In this document: positions 35,202-44,994 of the stretch, one piece after another
Layout: every line of letters starts with the position of its first letter
How positions within the stretch are numbered: the first letter of the stretch is position 1
DNA from: Pseudomonas azerbaijanoccidentalis
Lineage (GTDB): Bacteria > Pseudomonadota > Gammaproteobacteria > Pseudomonadales > Pseudomonadaceae
NCBI RefSeq assembly: GCF_019145495.1
Contig: NZ_JAHSTU010000003.1
Span: 62,001 to 126,000 of the forward strand
DNA length: 64,000 bases
Direction: 5' to 3'
Made by a program: the position numbers and the translations under genes
The notes under the pieces: generated by a model
What the model was told of the DNA's origin: nothing
The model's database searches: none
What the model saw: only the letters and a program-made list of their open reading frames with translations

Positions 35202-35993
35202 TCACGCGGCTTTTGGTTTAGGCGGAAATTTCGGTGCGTGCAGCCCCATCTGCATGGCTTGCTTGACCATGCCCATGATGTCTTCGTGGGCGAGGTCGAA
35301 CAGGCGCTTGAGATTGGGCAGCGCGAAATACACGGGTTGCAGAATGTCGATGCGGTAGGGGGTGCGCATGCATTCCAGCGGGTCGAAGGCTTGATGCTCA
35401 GGCTCATCCGACAGGCAATACACGGTCTCTTTCGGTGAGGACAGGATGCCGCCGCCGTAGATGCGTTGGCCTTGCGGCGTGTCGACCAGGCCGAATTCAA
35501 TGGTCATCCAATACAGGCGCGCGAGGTACACGCGTTCTTCCTTGCTCGCTTGCAGGCCGAGTTTGCCGTAGGTGTGGGTGAATTCGGCGAACCATGGATT
35601 GGTCAGCAGCGGGCAGTGGCCGAAGATCTCGTGGAAAATGTCCGGCTCTTGCAGGTAATCCAGCTCTTCGCGGGTACGAATAAACGTAGCCACTGGAAAC
35701 TGCTTGCTGGCGAGCAATTCGAAAAAGGTCTGGAAGGGAATCAGCGCCGGTACGCGAGCAACCTGCCAACCGGTGGTTTCACCGAGGACCTTGTTGATCT
35801 CGCCCAGTTGCGGAATGCGGTCGTGGGGCAGACCGAGTTTTTCGATACCGTCCAGGTATTCCTGGCACGCACGTCCTTCGATCACCTTCAGTTGGCGAGT
35901 AATCAGCGTGTTCCACACCGCGTGTTCTTCGGCGGGGTAGTCGATAAAACCTTGCGCATCGGGCTCGCGAGCCACGTATTGCGTCTGCTTCAT
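35202..35993 (-). CDS. phhA: Phenylalanine 4-monooxygenase PhhA
   Basis: 263 residues. Iron ligands His121 and His126 (FHEIFGHCPLL) and Glu166 (YWMTIEFGLV) are in place. The enzyme is a tetrahydropterin-dependent hydroxylase of phenylalanine to tyrosine. Bacterial short form without the regulatory domain of the animal enzyme. AGGAGAG precedes the start. First gene of phhABC; its promoter lies in the divergent region with phhR. Confidence 0.96.
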   Translation of the reverse strand: MKQTQYVAREPDAQGFIDYPAEEHAVWNTLITRQLKVIEGRACQEYLDGIEKLGLPHDRIPQLGEINKVLGETTGWQVARVPALIPFQTFFELLASKQFPVATFIRTREELDYLQEPDIFHEIFGHCPLLTNPWFAEFTHTYGKLGLQASKEERVYLARLYWMTIEFGLVDTPQGQRIYGGGILSSPKETVYCLSDEPEHQAFDPLECMRTPYRIDILQPVYFALPNLKRLFDLAHEDIMGMVKQAMQMGLHAPKFPPKPKAA

Positions 35994-36111
35994 GCTGCTC
36001 TCCTGCTAGGGGATTCGTTCTTGTTATGTGCTGCTATGGACCTAGGAATACCCCAAGGATTGCGTTGTTGCAGCAGGGGGCTCGAGCCGTACGTAGGAAA
36101 ATTCCCCGTTA

Positions 36112-36133
36112 TTCGTAAAGTTTTCGTTACGAA
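36112..36133. promoter_or_regulatory. PhhR/TyrR-type operator candidate
   Basis: TTCGTAA and TTACGAA arms separated by 8 bases resemble the TyrR/PhhR box TGTAAA-N6-TTTACA. It lies about 120 bases upstream of phhA in the phhA-phhR divergent region (35994-36361). I found no clear -24/-12 box. Confidence 0.55.
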
Positions 36134-36241
36134 TCGACGGCTGGCGCGTAGTTGTTGAGATTTCCGGGTTTGAAAAGCGTCATGACTGTCACATAATCTT
36201 GACGACTATCTGCGTGTCTCGACAGAAAAGTCGGGCAAAAC

Positions 36242-36336
36242 TTGTGGGAGCCAGCCTGCTGGCGATAGCGGCGTGTCATTCAACATTCATATTGCCTGAT
36301 GCGATGCCATCGCCAGCAGGCCGGCTCTCACAGGTC
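36242..36336. repeat. REP pair (GTGGGAGCCAGCCTGCTGG type)
   Basis: GTGGGAGCCAGCCTGCTGGC and its inverse (GCCAGCAGGCCGGCTCTCAC) about 50 bases apart, in the divergent region just upstream of phhR. Confidence 0.75.
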
Positions 36337-36361
36337 AATCATCGTTTATCAGGTCTTTTAT

Positions 36362-37921
36362 ATGCGTATCAAAGTCCACTGCCAGAACCGCATCGGCATC
36401 CTGCGCGACATTCTCAACTTGTTGGTGGAGTACGGCATCAACGTGGCGCGCGGTGAGGTGGGTGGTGAGCATGGCAACGCGATCTATCTGCATTGCCCCA
36501 ACCTGATCAATATTCAGTTCCAGGCATTGCGTCCGAAATTCGAAGCGATTGGCGGGGTATTTGGCGTCAAGCGTGTAGGGCTGATGCCCAGCGAGCGTCG
36601 GCACATGGAACTCAATGCACTGCTTGGGGCCCTGGAGTTTCCGGTGTTGTCGATCGACATGGGCGGCTCCATCGTCGCGGCCAACCGTGCGGCGGCGCAG
36701 TTGCTGGGTGTGCGGGTCGATGAAGTCCCGGGGATTCCACTGTCGCGTTACGCTGAGGATTTCGACTTGCCGGAACTGGTGCGCGCCAGCAAGTCGCGAA
36801 TCAACGGGCTGCGGGTCAAGGTCAAGGGCGATGTGTTTTTGGCCGACATCGCGCCGCTGCAATCGGAGCATGACGACAGCGAAGCCATGGCCGGTGCCGT
36901 GCTCACGCTGCACCGCGCCGACCGGGTGGGCGAGCGCATCTACAACGTGCGCAAGCAGGAGTTGCGCGGCTTCGACAGTATCTTCCAGAGCTCGAAAGTC
37001 ATGGCCGCGGTGGTACGTGAGGCGCGGCGCATGGCGCCACTCGATGCACCGCTATTGATAGAAGGGGAAACCGGTACCGGCAAAGAACTGTTGGCACGCG
37101 CTTGCCACTTGGCCAGCCCGCGCGGGCAGTCGCCGTTGATGGCGCTTAACTGTGCCGGCTTGCCCGAGTCCATGGCCGAGACCGAACTGTTCGGCTACGG
37201 CCCGGGTGCTTTCGAAGGGGCGCGGGCGGAAGGCAAGCTCGGTCTGCTGGAATTGACGGCGGGCGGTACGTTGTTTCTCGATGGCGTCGGCGAAATGAGC
37301 CCGCGTTTGCAGGTGAAGTTGCTGCGTTTCCTGCAGGACGGTTGCTTCCGTCGCGTAGGCAGCGATGAAGAGGTCTACCTCGACGTGCGGGTGATTTGCG
37401 CGACTCAGGTCGATCTGTCCGAACTCTGCGCACGTGGCGAGTTTCGCCAGGACCTCTATCACCGCTTGAACGTATTGTCACTGCACATTCCGCCACTGCG
37501 CGAATGCCTCGACGGGTTGCCGCCGCTGGTGGAGCACTTCCTCGATCAGGCCAGTCGGCAGATCGGTTGCCCGTTGCCGAAACTGGCCCCGGCGGCCATG
37601 GATCGGCTCAGTCACTATCATTGGCCGGGTAACGTGCGGCAGCTGGAAAACGTACTCTTCCAGGCGGTTTCCTTGTGCGATGGCGGCATGGTCAAGGCCG
37701 AGCACATTCGTTTGCCGGATTACGGCGTGCGTCAGCCGCTTGGCGATTTTTCGCTGGAGGGCGGGCTGGACGAGATTGTCGGGCGCTTCGAAAAGGCTGT
37801 GCTGGAACGGTTGTATTCCGAGCACCCAAGCAGCCGGCAACTGGGCAAGCGCCTCGGTGTTTCGCATACCACCATCGCCAACAAATTGCGTGATTACGAG
37901 GTGGGCAAAGACATTTCCTGA
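36362..37921 (+). CDS. phhR: PhhR, TyrR-type regulator of aromatic amino acid catabolism
   Basis: 519 residues. N-terminal ACT domain (1-72; MRIKVHCQNRIGILRDILNL), PAS domain (about 80-185), AAA+ domain with Walker A GETGTGKE (235-242), and a C-terminal Fis-type HTH (SSRQLGKRLGVSHTTIANKLRDYEVG). The sigma-54 contact loop reads GAFEGA at 282-287 instead of GAFTGA, as in TyrR-like proteins that work with sigma-70. It activates phhABC in response to Phe or Tyr. Confidence 0.95.
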   Translation: MRIKVHCQNRIGILRDILNLLVEYGINVARGEVGGEHGNAIYLHCPNLINIQFQALRPKFEAIGGVFGVKRVGLMPSERRHMELNALLGALEFPVLSIDMGGSIVAANRAAAQLLGVRVDEVPGIPLSRYAEDFDLPELVRASKSRINGLRVKVKGDVFLADIAPLQSEHDDSEAMAGAVLTLHRADRVGERIYNVRKQELRGFDSIFQSSKVMAAVVREARRMAPLDAPLLIEGETGTGKELLARACHLASPRGQSPLMALNCAGLPESMAETELFGYGPGAFEGARAEGKLGLLELTAGGTLFLDGVGEMSPRLQVKLLRFLQDGCFRRVGSDEEVYLDVRVICATQVDLSELCARGEFRQDLYHRLNVLSLHIPPLRECLDGLPPLVEHFLDQASRQIGCPLPKLAPAAMDRLSHYHWPGNVRQLENVLFQAVSLCDGGMVKAEHIRLPDYGVRQPLGDFSLEGGLDEIVGRFEKAVLERLYSEHPSSRQLGKRLGVSHTTIANKLRDYEVGKDIS

Positions 37922-38006
37922 GATCAAAAGATCGCAGCCTTCGGCAGCTCCTACAGGTTGGACGCCAATCCCCTGTAGGAGCTGCCGAAGGCTGCGATCT
38001 TTTGTT
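37922..38006. repeat. REP pair in inverted orientation
   Basis: GATCAAAAGATCGCAGCC...CTTCGGCAG and its inverse immediately after the phhR stop; CTTCGG/CCGAAG stem in both arms. Confidence 0.87.
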
Positions 38007-38122
38007 CCGTTGCCGCGAAGCGGCATAACACCGCCGGTTTTTCGTCTCCGATTCAAATCCACTGATCCCCTCTGAATCCTTCAAGTCCTTTGTTTGCCGG
38101 GTCTCGCACCGCCAAAACCAAG

Positions 38123-38140
38123 TTGGTCTACAAATTGCTT
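38123..38140 (+). promoter_or_regulatory. Sigma-54 promoter candidate for flgF
   Basis: TTGGTCTACAAATTGCTT has GG and GC separated by exactly 10 bases, matching the -24/-12 pattern. It lies about 56 bases before the flgF start. FleQ/FleR-dependent sigma-54 control of flgF is known in P. aeruginosa. Confidence 0.72.
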
Positions 38141-38195
38141 ATGCCTCGTCAGTACAGCAGTGGGCGGCAAACGTCCGGCAGGCAGAGGAAAGATT

Positions 38196-38936
38196 GTGGA
38201 CAAGTACCTTTATGTGGCAATGACCGGCGCCAGCCAGAATGCACTGGCGCAAAAGGCTCATGCCAACAACCTCGCGAACATCTCCACCAACGGCTTCCAG
38301 AAAGACCTGGAGCAGGCGCGTTCGATGCCGGTGTTCGGCGACAGCTTTCCGGCGCGTGCGTTTGCCATGTCCGAACGCCCGGCCACCGACTTCTCTCCCG
38401 GCTCGCTGGTACAGACCGGCCGCGACCTCGATGTCGCCGTGCAGGGCAACGGTTGGCTGGCGGTGCAGAACCCTGATGGTGGCGAAAGCTACGTGCGCAC
38501 CGGCAGCCTGGTGGTCGACGCCTTGGGCGTGCTGCGTGCCGGCAACGGCATGCCGGTGATCGGCAACGGCGGCCCGATTGCCGTGCCGCCCGAGCAGCAG
38601 ATCGAAGTGGGCGAAGACGGCACCATCAGCATTCGTGCGATGGGCGAAGGGCCTCGCGTGATGGCTGAAGTCGACCGCATCAAGCTGGTCAACCCGGACA
38701 TCAAGAACATGACCAAGGGCCTGGACGGTTCGATCCACACCAAGGACGGCAAGCCGGCGCAAGCCGATGCCGACGTCAAACTGGTGTCCGGTTTTCTTGA
38801 GTCGAGCAACGTCAACGCCGTGGACGAGATGACCTCGGTGCTGGCCTTGTCGAAGCAGTTCGAGCTGCACATCAAGATGATGAACACCGCCAAAGAAGAC
38901 GACCAGGCCATGGCTCGGGTCTTGCAGATCAGCTAA
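38196..38936 (+). CDS. flgF: Flagellar basal-body rod protein FlgF
   Basis: 246 residues from a GTG at 38196 with GAGGAAAG upstream. Proximal rod component. N-terminal motif MDKYLYVAMTGASQNALAQKAHANNLANISTNGFQ and C-terminal helix SSNVNAVDEMTSVLALSKQFELHIKMM, both helical ends of the rod/hook family. First gene of flgFGHIJKL. Confidence 0.95.
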   Translation: MDKYLYVAMTGASQNALAQKAHANNLANISTNGFQKDLEQARSMPVFGDSFPARAFAMSERPATDFSPGSLVQTGRDLDVAVQGNGWLAVQNPDGGESYVRTGSLVVDALGVLRAGNGMPVIGNGGPIAVPPEQQIEVGEDGTISIRAMGEGPRVMAEVDRIKLVNPDIKNMTKGLDGSIHTKDGKPAQADADVKLVSGFLESSNVNAVDEMTSVLALSKQFELHIKMMNTAKEDDQAMARVLQIS

Positions 38937-38981
38937 TTATCAGAACGTCGCGCCGTAAAACAGGCGCACGAGGAGAATCGA

Positions 38982-39767
38982 ATGCTTCCGGCTCTATGGG
39001 TTGCCAAAACCGGTCTGTCCGCCCAGGACACCAACCTGACCACCATTTCCAACAACCTGGCGAACGTGTCGACCACGGGTTTCAAACGTGACCGCGCCGA
39101 GTTCCAGGACTTGCTCTACCAGATCAAGCGTCAGCCAGGCGCCCAGTCGACCCAGGACAGCGAACTGCCGTCCGGTCTGCAATTGGGTACGGGTGTGCGC
39201 ATCGTCGGCACCCAGAAAAACTTCAACGCCGGCAGCCTGCAAACCACCGAGCAGCCGCTGGACATGGCCATCGACGGTCGCGGTTTCTTCCAGATCCTGC
39301 AACCAGACGGCACCACGTCCTACACCCGTGACGGTACTTTCCACCTGGACTCCAACGGCCAGATCGTCAACGCCAGCGGCTTCGCTCTGGAGCCGGCGAT
39401 TGTCATCCCGAACGACGCCCAGACGTTCACCGTGGGCAAGGACGGCACCGTGTCCATCACCGTGGCCGGCAACCCGGCTTCCCAGGTGATCGGCAACCTG
39501 CAAACCGCCGACTTCATCAACCCGGCCGGTCTGCAAGCGGTCGGTAACAACCTGTTCCTGGAAACCGCTGCCAGTGGTGCACCGCAAGTCGGAACGCCGG
39601 GCCTGGCCGGTTTCGGTACCACGCTGCAGAACACCCTGGAAACTTCCAACGTCAGCACCGTTGAAGAGATGGTCAACATGATCACCACTCAGCGCGCCTA
39701 CGAGATGAACTCCAAGGTGATCTCCACCGCCGACCAGATGCTCTCGTTCGTAACGCAGAATCTGTAA
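38982..39767 (+). CDS. flgG: Flagellar basal-body distal rod protein FlgG
   Basis: 261 residues, the standard length. N-terminus [40 protein letters not shown] and C-terminus [36 protein letters not shown] are diagnostic. Follows flgF by 45 bases with AGGAG before the ATG. Confidence 0.97.
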   Translation: MLPALWVAKTGLSAQDTNLTTISNNLANVSTTGFKRDRAEFQDLLYQIKRQPGAQSTQDSELPSGLQLGTGVRIVGTQKNFNAGSLQTTEQPLDMAIDGRGFFQILQPDGTTSYTRDGTFHLDSNGQIVNASGFALEPAIVIPNDAQTFTVGKDGTVSITVAGNPASQVIGNLQTADFINPAGLQAVGNNLFLETAASGAPQVGTPGLAGFGTTLQNTLETSNVSTVEEMVNMITTQRAYEMNSKVISTADQMLSFVTQNL

Positions 39768-39820
39768 TCAAGTCTATGAGGCGGTCATGCGACCGCCTGC
39801 AGCACCGTGAGGTAAGGGTC

Positions 39821-40516
39821 ATGAATCGCTTCGTTTCTGTTCTGGCATTGAGTGGGATCACCGTGCTCGCCGGCTGTGTCGGTCCGACACCCAAACCCAA
39901 TGATCCTTACTATGCCCCGGTGTTGCCGCGCACGCCGCTACCGGCTGCCGCGAATAACGGTTCGATTTATCAGGCCGGGTTTGAGCAGAATCTTTATGGC
40001 GACCGCAAGGCGTTCCGGGTCGGTGACATCATCACCATCACCCTGAACGAGAAGACCCAGGCGAGCAAAAACGCCAACTCGCAAATCGGCAAGAACAGCA
40101 AGGCCAGCATTGGCCTGAGTTCGCTGTTCGGCTCCACCCCGAACACCAACAACCCATTTGGCAGTGGTGACCTGAGCCTGGACGCCAGCTATGAAGGCGA
40201 CCGCGCGACCAAGGGTGACAGCAAGGCAGCGCAGGGCAACACCCTGACCGGTTCGATCACCGTGACCGTCGCCGATGTGTTGCCCAACGGCATCATCGCA
40301 GTACGCGGCGAGAAGTGGATGACGCTGAACACTGGCGATGAGTTGGTGCGCATAGCCGGTCTTGTTCGCGCCGATGACATCTCTACCGACAACACCGTGC
40401 CGTCGACCCGCGTCGCCGATGCGCGCATTACCTACTCGGGCACCGGTTCGTTTGCCGATGCGAGTCAGCCAGGCTGGTTCGACCGTTTCTTCCTCAGCCC
40501 GCTGTTCCCTTTCTAG
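39821..40516 (+). CDS. flgH: Flagellar L-ring protein FlgH
   Basis: 231 residues from the ATG at 39821 (GAGGTAAGG upstream). Lipoprotein signal with lipobox LAGC ([19 protein letters not shown]). Outer-membrane bushing of the rod. Conserved [19 protein letters not shown] and [28 protein letters not shown]. Confidence 0.96.
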   Translation: MNRFVSVLALSGITVLAGCVGPTPKPNDPYYAPVLPRTPLPAAANNGSIYQAGFEQNLYGDRKAFRVGDIITITLNEKTQASKNANSQIGKNSKASIGLSSLFGSTPNTNNPFGSGDLSLDASYEGDRATKGDSKAAQGNTLTGSITVTVADVLPNGIIAVRGEKWMTLNTGDELVRIAGLVRADDISTDNTVPSTRVADARITYSGTGSFADASQPGWFDRFFLSPLFPF

Positions 40517-40534
40517 GTGGCTTTCCAGTTGAGC

Positions 40535-41644
40535 ATGTTGAACTTCAAAAGCCTCTTCGTTGCCGCTCTGATGTTGTCGGCAGCCTTCAACGTTCAAGCC
40601 GAGCGTCTGAAGGATATCGCCAGCATTTCGGGCGTGCGGTCCAACCAATTGATCGGTTACGGCCTGGTGGTCGGGCTTAACGGCACCGGCGACCAGACGA
40701 CGCAAACCCCGTTCACCCTGCAGACCTTCAACAACATGCTTTCGCAGTTCGGCATCAAGGTGCCGCCGGGTTCGGGCAACGTGCAATTGAAGAACGTCGC
40801 GGCGGTGTCGATCAGTGCTGATCTGCCGGCATTCGCCAAACCGGGGCAACAGGTCGACATCACCGTGTCGTCCATCGGCAACTCCAAGAGCCTGCGTGGC
40901 GGCACGTTGCTGCTGACGCCGCTCAAAGGTATCGATGGCAACGTCTACGCAGTCGCCCAGGGCAACCTGGTGGTCGGCGGTTTCGATGCCGAAGGTCGGG
41001 ACGGTTCGAAGATCACTGTCAACGTTCCGTCGGCCGGTCGCATCCCTGGCGGTGCATCGGTTGAACGAGCGGTGCCGAGCGGTTTCAACCAGGGCAACAG
41101 CCTGACCCTGAACCTCAACCGTTCCGACTTCACCACCGCCAAGCGCATCGTCGACAAGATCAACGACATGCTCGGCCCTGGCGTTGCCCAGGCCATCGAC
41201 GGTGGTTCGGTTCGCGTGACCGCGCCGCTCGATCCGAGCCAACGCGTTGACTATCTGTCGATACTCGAGAACCTCGAAATCGATCCCGGCCAAGCGGTGG
41301 CGAAAGTCATCATCAACTCCCGTACCGGCACCATCGTGATCGGTCAGAACGTCAAGGTTTCTCCGGCAGCCGTTACCCACGGCAGCCTGACAGTGACCAT
41401 CACCGAAGACCCGATCGTCAGCCAGCCCGGCCCTCTGTCCAATGGCCAGACCGCTGTCGTGCCGCGCTCGCGGGTCAACGCCGAACAGGAAGCCAAACCG
41501 ATGTTCAAGTTCGGCCCGGGCACCACCCTCGACGAAATTGTCCGAGCGGTGAACCAGGTTGGCGCCGCACCGGGTGACCTGATGGCCATCCTCGAAGCAC
41601 TGAAGCAGGCCGGCGCGTTGCAAGCCGACCTGATCGTGATTTAA
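40535..41644 (+). CDS. flgI: Flagellar P-ring protein FlgI
   Basis: 369 residues from the ATG at 40535, giving the standard length and signal peptide ([15 protein letters not shown]). A GTG at 40517 touches the flgH stop and is less likely. [33 protein letters not shown] is the family start. Periplasmic ring around the rod. Confidence 0.96.
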   Translation: MLNFKSLFVAALMLSAAFNVQAERLKDIASISGVRSNQLIGYGLVVGLNGTGDQTTQTPFTLQTFNNMLSQFGIKVPPGSGNVQLKNVAAVSISADLPAFAKPGQQVDITVSSIGNSKSLRGGTLLLTPLKGIDGNVYAVAQGNLVVGGFDAEGRDGSKITVNVPSAGRIPGGASVERAVPSGFNQGNSLTLNLNRSDFTTAKRIVDKINDMLGPGVAQAIDGGSVRVTAPLDPSQRVDYLSILENLEIDPGQAVAKVIINSRTGTIVIGQNVKVSPAAVTHGSLTVTITEDPIVSQPGPLSNGQTAVVPRSRVNAEQEAKPMFKFGPGTTLDEIVRAVNQVGAAPGDLMAILEALKQAGALQADLIVI

Positions 41645-41657
41645 GGACGGCGATCCT

Positions 41658-42944
41658 ATGGACATGTTCAAGAGTGGTCGGGTCAGCGGCAGCGATTCGG
41701 GGGCGTTTTCCGACCTGAACCGGCTGAATCAGCTCAAGGTCGGCGACAAGAACAGTGACGCCAACATGCGCAAAGTGGCGCAGGAGTTTGAGTCACTGTT
41801 CCTCGGCGAAATGCTCAAGTCGATGCGCTCGGCCACCGAAGCGCTGGGCAAGGACAACCCGCTCAACACCGCTGAAGCCAAGCAGTATCAGGAAATGTAC
41901 GACCAGCAACTGGCCGTTTCCATGTCCCGCGAGGGCGGTGGTATCGGCCTGGCCGACGTGCTGATGCGGCAGATGTCGAAGAACAAACCGCTGGCGCCGG
42001 GTGAGGCCGCGACCTTGTCCGCCGCCAAGCAGGAAGCTGCGAAAGCCGCCGCGCAAACGCCGATTGCGGCGGGCACGGTGGCAATCAATGGGCCGCTGTC
42101 GCGGGTCAATGGTGAGCGTCCTTTGTGGGCATCGCGTTCGGTCAAGGCGCCGACAGGCGAGGGCGCACACAGCAATGACATGGCGCTGATCAATCAGCGG
42201 CGTCTGGCATTGCCACCGAAACTGGCTGACCGCTTGCTCGCCGGCCTGGTGCCTTCGGCCACGCCAACTGCGACAACTGCGGCGGTCAACAAAACAGCTT
42301 TGCCTGAACGCACCACCATCACCGGCGCTGGGCCTCTGTACAACGGCGACTGGTTGGCCAATGCACAAGCCGCGTCGAACGGCGGTTTGCAGATTCACGG
42401 TCGGGCCATCGCGCAGATTCCTCTGGCGCCAGCGAAGAAAGCCTTCAGCTCCGCCGACGAATTCGTCAACACCATGCTGCCGATGGCCAAAGAAGCGGCC
42501 GAACGCATTGGTGTCGATCCACGCTACCTGGTGGCCCAGGCTGCCCTGGAAACCGGTTGGGGCAAGTCGGTCATGCGCGCGCAGGACGGCAGCAGCAGTC
42601 ACAACCTGTTCGGCATCAAGGCCAGCAGCAGTTGGAAGGGCGATTCGGCGCGGGCGATCACCAGCGAATTCAGAAATGGCGAGATGGTCAAGGAGACGGC
42701 CGAGTTCCGCTCCTACGACTCTTACAAGGACAGTTTCCATGACCTTGTAACGTTGTTGCAGACGAATAATCGCTATCAAGATGTCGTGAAGTCGGCCGAT
42801 AACCCAGAACAGTTTGTACGCGAGTTGCAAAAGGCCGGTTACGCAACCGACCCGGACTACGCGAGCAAGATTTCGCAGATAGCCAAGCAGATGACGAGTT
42901 ACCAGAACTACGCTGCGGCGGGCGTTTCCACCACGCCTTTATAG
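41658..42944 (+). CDS. flgJ: FlgJ, rod cap and peptidoglycan hydrolase
   Basis: 428 residues. N-terminal rod-capping domain (KVAQEFESLFLGEMLKSMRSATE) and C-terminal glucosaminidase domain (about 265-420; VDPRYLVAQAALETGWGKSVM...HNLFGIKASSSWKG...EFRSYDSYKDSFHDLVTLL), with the catalytic Glu in ALETGWG. The central linker of about 150 residues is long. It opens the cell wall for the rod. Confidence 0.95.
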   Translation: MDMFKSGRVSGSDSGAFSDLNRLNQLKVGDKNSDANMRKVAQEFESLFLGEMLKSMRSATEALGKDNPLNTAEAKQYQEMYDQQLAVSMSREGGGIGLADVLMRQMSKNKPLAPGEAATLSAAKQEAAKAAAQTPIAAGTVAINGPLSRVNGERPLWASRSVKAPTGEGAHSNDMALINQRRLALPPKLADRLLAGLVPSATPTATTAAVNKTALPERTTITGAGPLYNGDWLANAQAASNGGLQIHGRAIAQIPLAPAKKAFSSADEFVNTMLPMAKEAAERIGVDPRYLVAQAALETGWGKSVMRAQDGSSSHNLFGIKASSSWKGDSARAITSEFRNGEMVKETAEFRSYDSYKDSFHDLVTLLQTNNRYQDVVKSADNPEQFVRELQKAGYATDPDYASKISQIAKQMTSYQNYAAAGVSTTPL

Positions 42945-42968
42945 GCATTAAGGATCAAGGTCTGAACC

Positions 42969-44981
42969 ATGAGTTTACTCAACATCGGAATGTCGGGTTT
43001 GTCCGCTAGCCACGCCTCGTTGGTGACTACCGGTAATAACATTTCCAACGTCGATACCGTCGGGTACTCGCGCCAGCAAACTGTGCAGAACAGCAAGAAT
43101 TCTATTCAGTACGGCAATGTGTTCATTGGCACCGGTACGACGCTGGCCGATGTGCGTCGGGTGTACAACAGCTACCTTGATGCGCAATTGCAGACCACCA
43201 CCTCGCTCAACAGCGACGCGCAGGCTTATCTGGGCCAGGCCACCCAGGTCGACAAGCTGCTGTCCGACAGCGGCACCGGTGTGACCAAGACTTTGCAATC
43301 GTTCTTCGCGTCCTTGCAGACGCTGGCGGGCAACTCCAACGACAACGCTGCACGCCAGGCCTTGCTGACCAATGCCCAGGGCTTGAGCAGCCGCTTCAAT
43401 GCGATCTCGCAGCAGTTGTCGCAGCAAAACACCTACATCAACGACCAGCTGGGTTCGATGGCCGATCAGGTCAACAAGCTGGCGTCGACCGTTGCCGCGT
43501 ACAACAAGAAAATCGCTGAAGTCAGCGGTTCCGGTGGTACGCCCAACGAACTGCTGGACCAGCGCAACGAAACCATTCGCCAGCTCAACGAACTGGTCGG
43601 CACGCAGGTGACCGAGACTGATGGTCGACTGGATATTTACCTGGGCAGCGGCCAGCCACTGGTGGTCGGCGATACCGTCAACAAACTGCGCGTGGCGCCG
43701 GACCCGGCCGATCCGACCCGTTCCTCGATCATCATGGATCGCAACGGCTCGTCGATCGACATCACCGGTGTGATGAGCGGCGGCGAGATGGGCGGCCTGG
43801 TTCGTTATCGCAACGAAGTGCTTGCACCGGCGGTCAATGGCCTCGGTCGCATCGCCATGGTCGTCGCCGATCAGGTCAACAAGCAGTTGGGCCAGGGCCT
43901 GGATCAGAACGGCAACTTCGGCGCGGCGCTGTTCAACAACATCAACAGCCTGAAAGCCATAAGCGAGCGCAGCATTGCCAACGCCAACAACAATCCGGCG
44001 TCCGGCAATCTGAATGTCACCATCAAGGACACCAGCAAACTGGCGGCCAGTGATTATCAGGTGACCATCACGGCGACGGGCTACAACGTGCGTCGCCTGT
44101 CGGATAACTCCGACATGGGCAACTTCGCTTTCGCGACACCGCCTGCCGCCGATCCGGTTATCGATGGTTTCAGCCTGAGCATCAATTCGGGCACCGTGGC
44201 CGTCGGCGATTCGTTCAAGATCACCCCGACCCGCGGCTCTGCCGCCGACATGACCACGGTCATGACCGACACCAAGACCCTGGCCACGTCCGCTCCGCTG
44301 ACGTCCACCAAGGCCTCGGGCAATGACGGCACCGGTGCAGTGAGCCAGCCGAACTTGAAGACTTCTCTGGATATCTACGATCCGGTGCAGCGCCTGGAAG
44401 TGCAGACGGCAGTCAAGGCTTCGATGCCGGTGCGCATGCTGATGACCAGCGCCACGGCGTATGAGGTGTTCGACTCCAAGGGCAACAGCATTGGTACGGG
44501 CAACATCGTCCCCGGTCAGAACAACGACCTGAACATTGCCGTGCCTTACACCGATGCCGGTGGCAACCCCAAAACCTTCAATGTGGCAATGACGGTCAGC
44601 GGCAGCCCAGCCTCGGGTGACAGTTTCAACATTGCCATGACGGCGGCCGACAGCACCGACAACCGCAATGCGCAGTCGCTGCTCGCCCTGCAAACCAAGG
44701 CTACGATCGGCGCCAGCGCTACCAGCCCAGGCGTGAGTTTCACTGAAGCTTATGGTGGTCTGGTGACGACCGTCGGTTCCCTGACCAAGCAAGCTCAGCT
44801 GGATGGCACGGCCACCGACACCATCCTGACCGGTGCGCGAAATGCCCGTGACTCGCTGTCGGGCGTCGACCTCGATGAAGAGGCGGGCAACCTGACCAAA
44901 TACCAGCAGTACTACACGGCCTCTTCGCAGATCATCAAGACTGCGCAGGAAATTTTCAGCACCCTGATCAATGCCCTTTAA
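42969..44981 (+). CDS. flgK: Flagellar hook-associated protein 1 FlgK
   Basis: 670 residues. N-terminal LLNIGMSGLSASHASLVTTGNNISNVDTVGYSRQ and C-terminal DLDEEAGNLTKYQQYYTASSQIIKTAQEIFSTLINAL form the coiled-coil D0/D1 domains. It joins hook to filament. Confidence 0.96.
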   Translation: MSLLNIGMSGLSASHASLVTTGNNISNVDTVGYSRQQTVQNSKNSIQYGNVFIGTGTTLADVRRVYNSYLDAQLQTTTSLNSDAQAYLGQATQVDKLLSDSGTGVTKTLQSFFASLQTLAGNSNDNAARQALLTNAQGLSSRFNAISQQLSQQNTYINDQLGSMADQVNKLASTVAAYNKKIAEVSGSGGTPNELLDQRNETIRQLNELVGTQVTETDGRLDIYLGSGQPLVVGDTVNKLRVAPDPADPTRSSIIMDRNGSSIDITGVMSGGEMGGLVRYRNEVLAPAVNGLGRIAMVVADQVNKQLGQGLDQNGNFGAALFNNINSLKAISERSIANANNNPASGNLNVTIKDTSKLAASDYQVTITATGYNVRRLSDNSDMGNFAFATPPAADPVIDGFSLSINSGTVAVGDSFKITPTRGSAADMTTVMTDTKTLATSAPLTSTKASGNDGTGAVSQPNLKTSLDIYDPVQRLEVQTAVKASMPVRMLMTSATAYEVFDSKGNSIGTGNIVPGQNNDLNIAVPYTDAGGNPKTFNVAMTVSGSPASGDSFNIAMTAADSTDNRNAQSLLALQTKATIGASATSPGVSFTEAYGGLVTTVGSLTKQAQLDGTATDTILTGARNARDSLSGVDLDEEAGNLTKYQQYYTASSQIIKTAQEIFSTLINAL

Positions 44982-44994
44982 GGAGCCGTAGAAC

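Noticed and set aside
39938-41671. 577-codon ORF antisense to flgH-flgI
   Set aside because: Spans two sense genes with strong family matches; no independent support.
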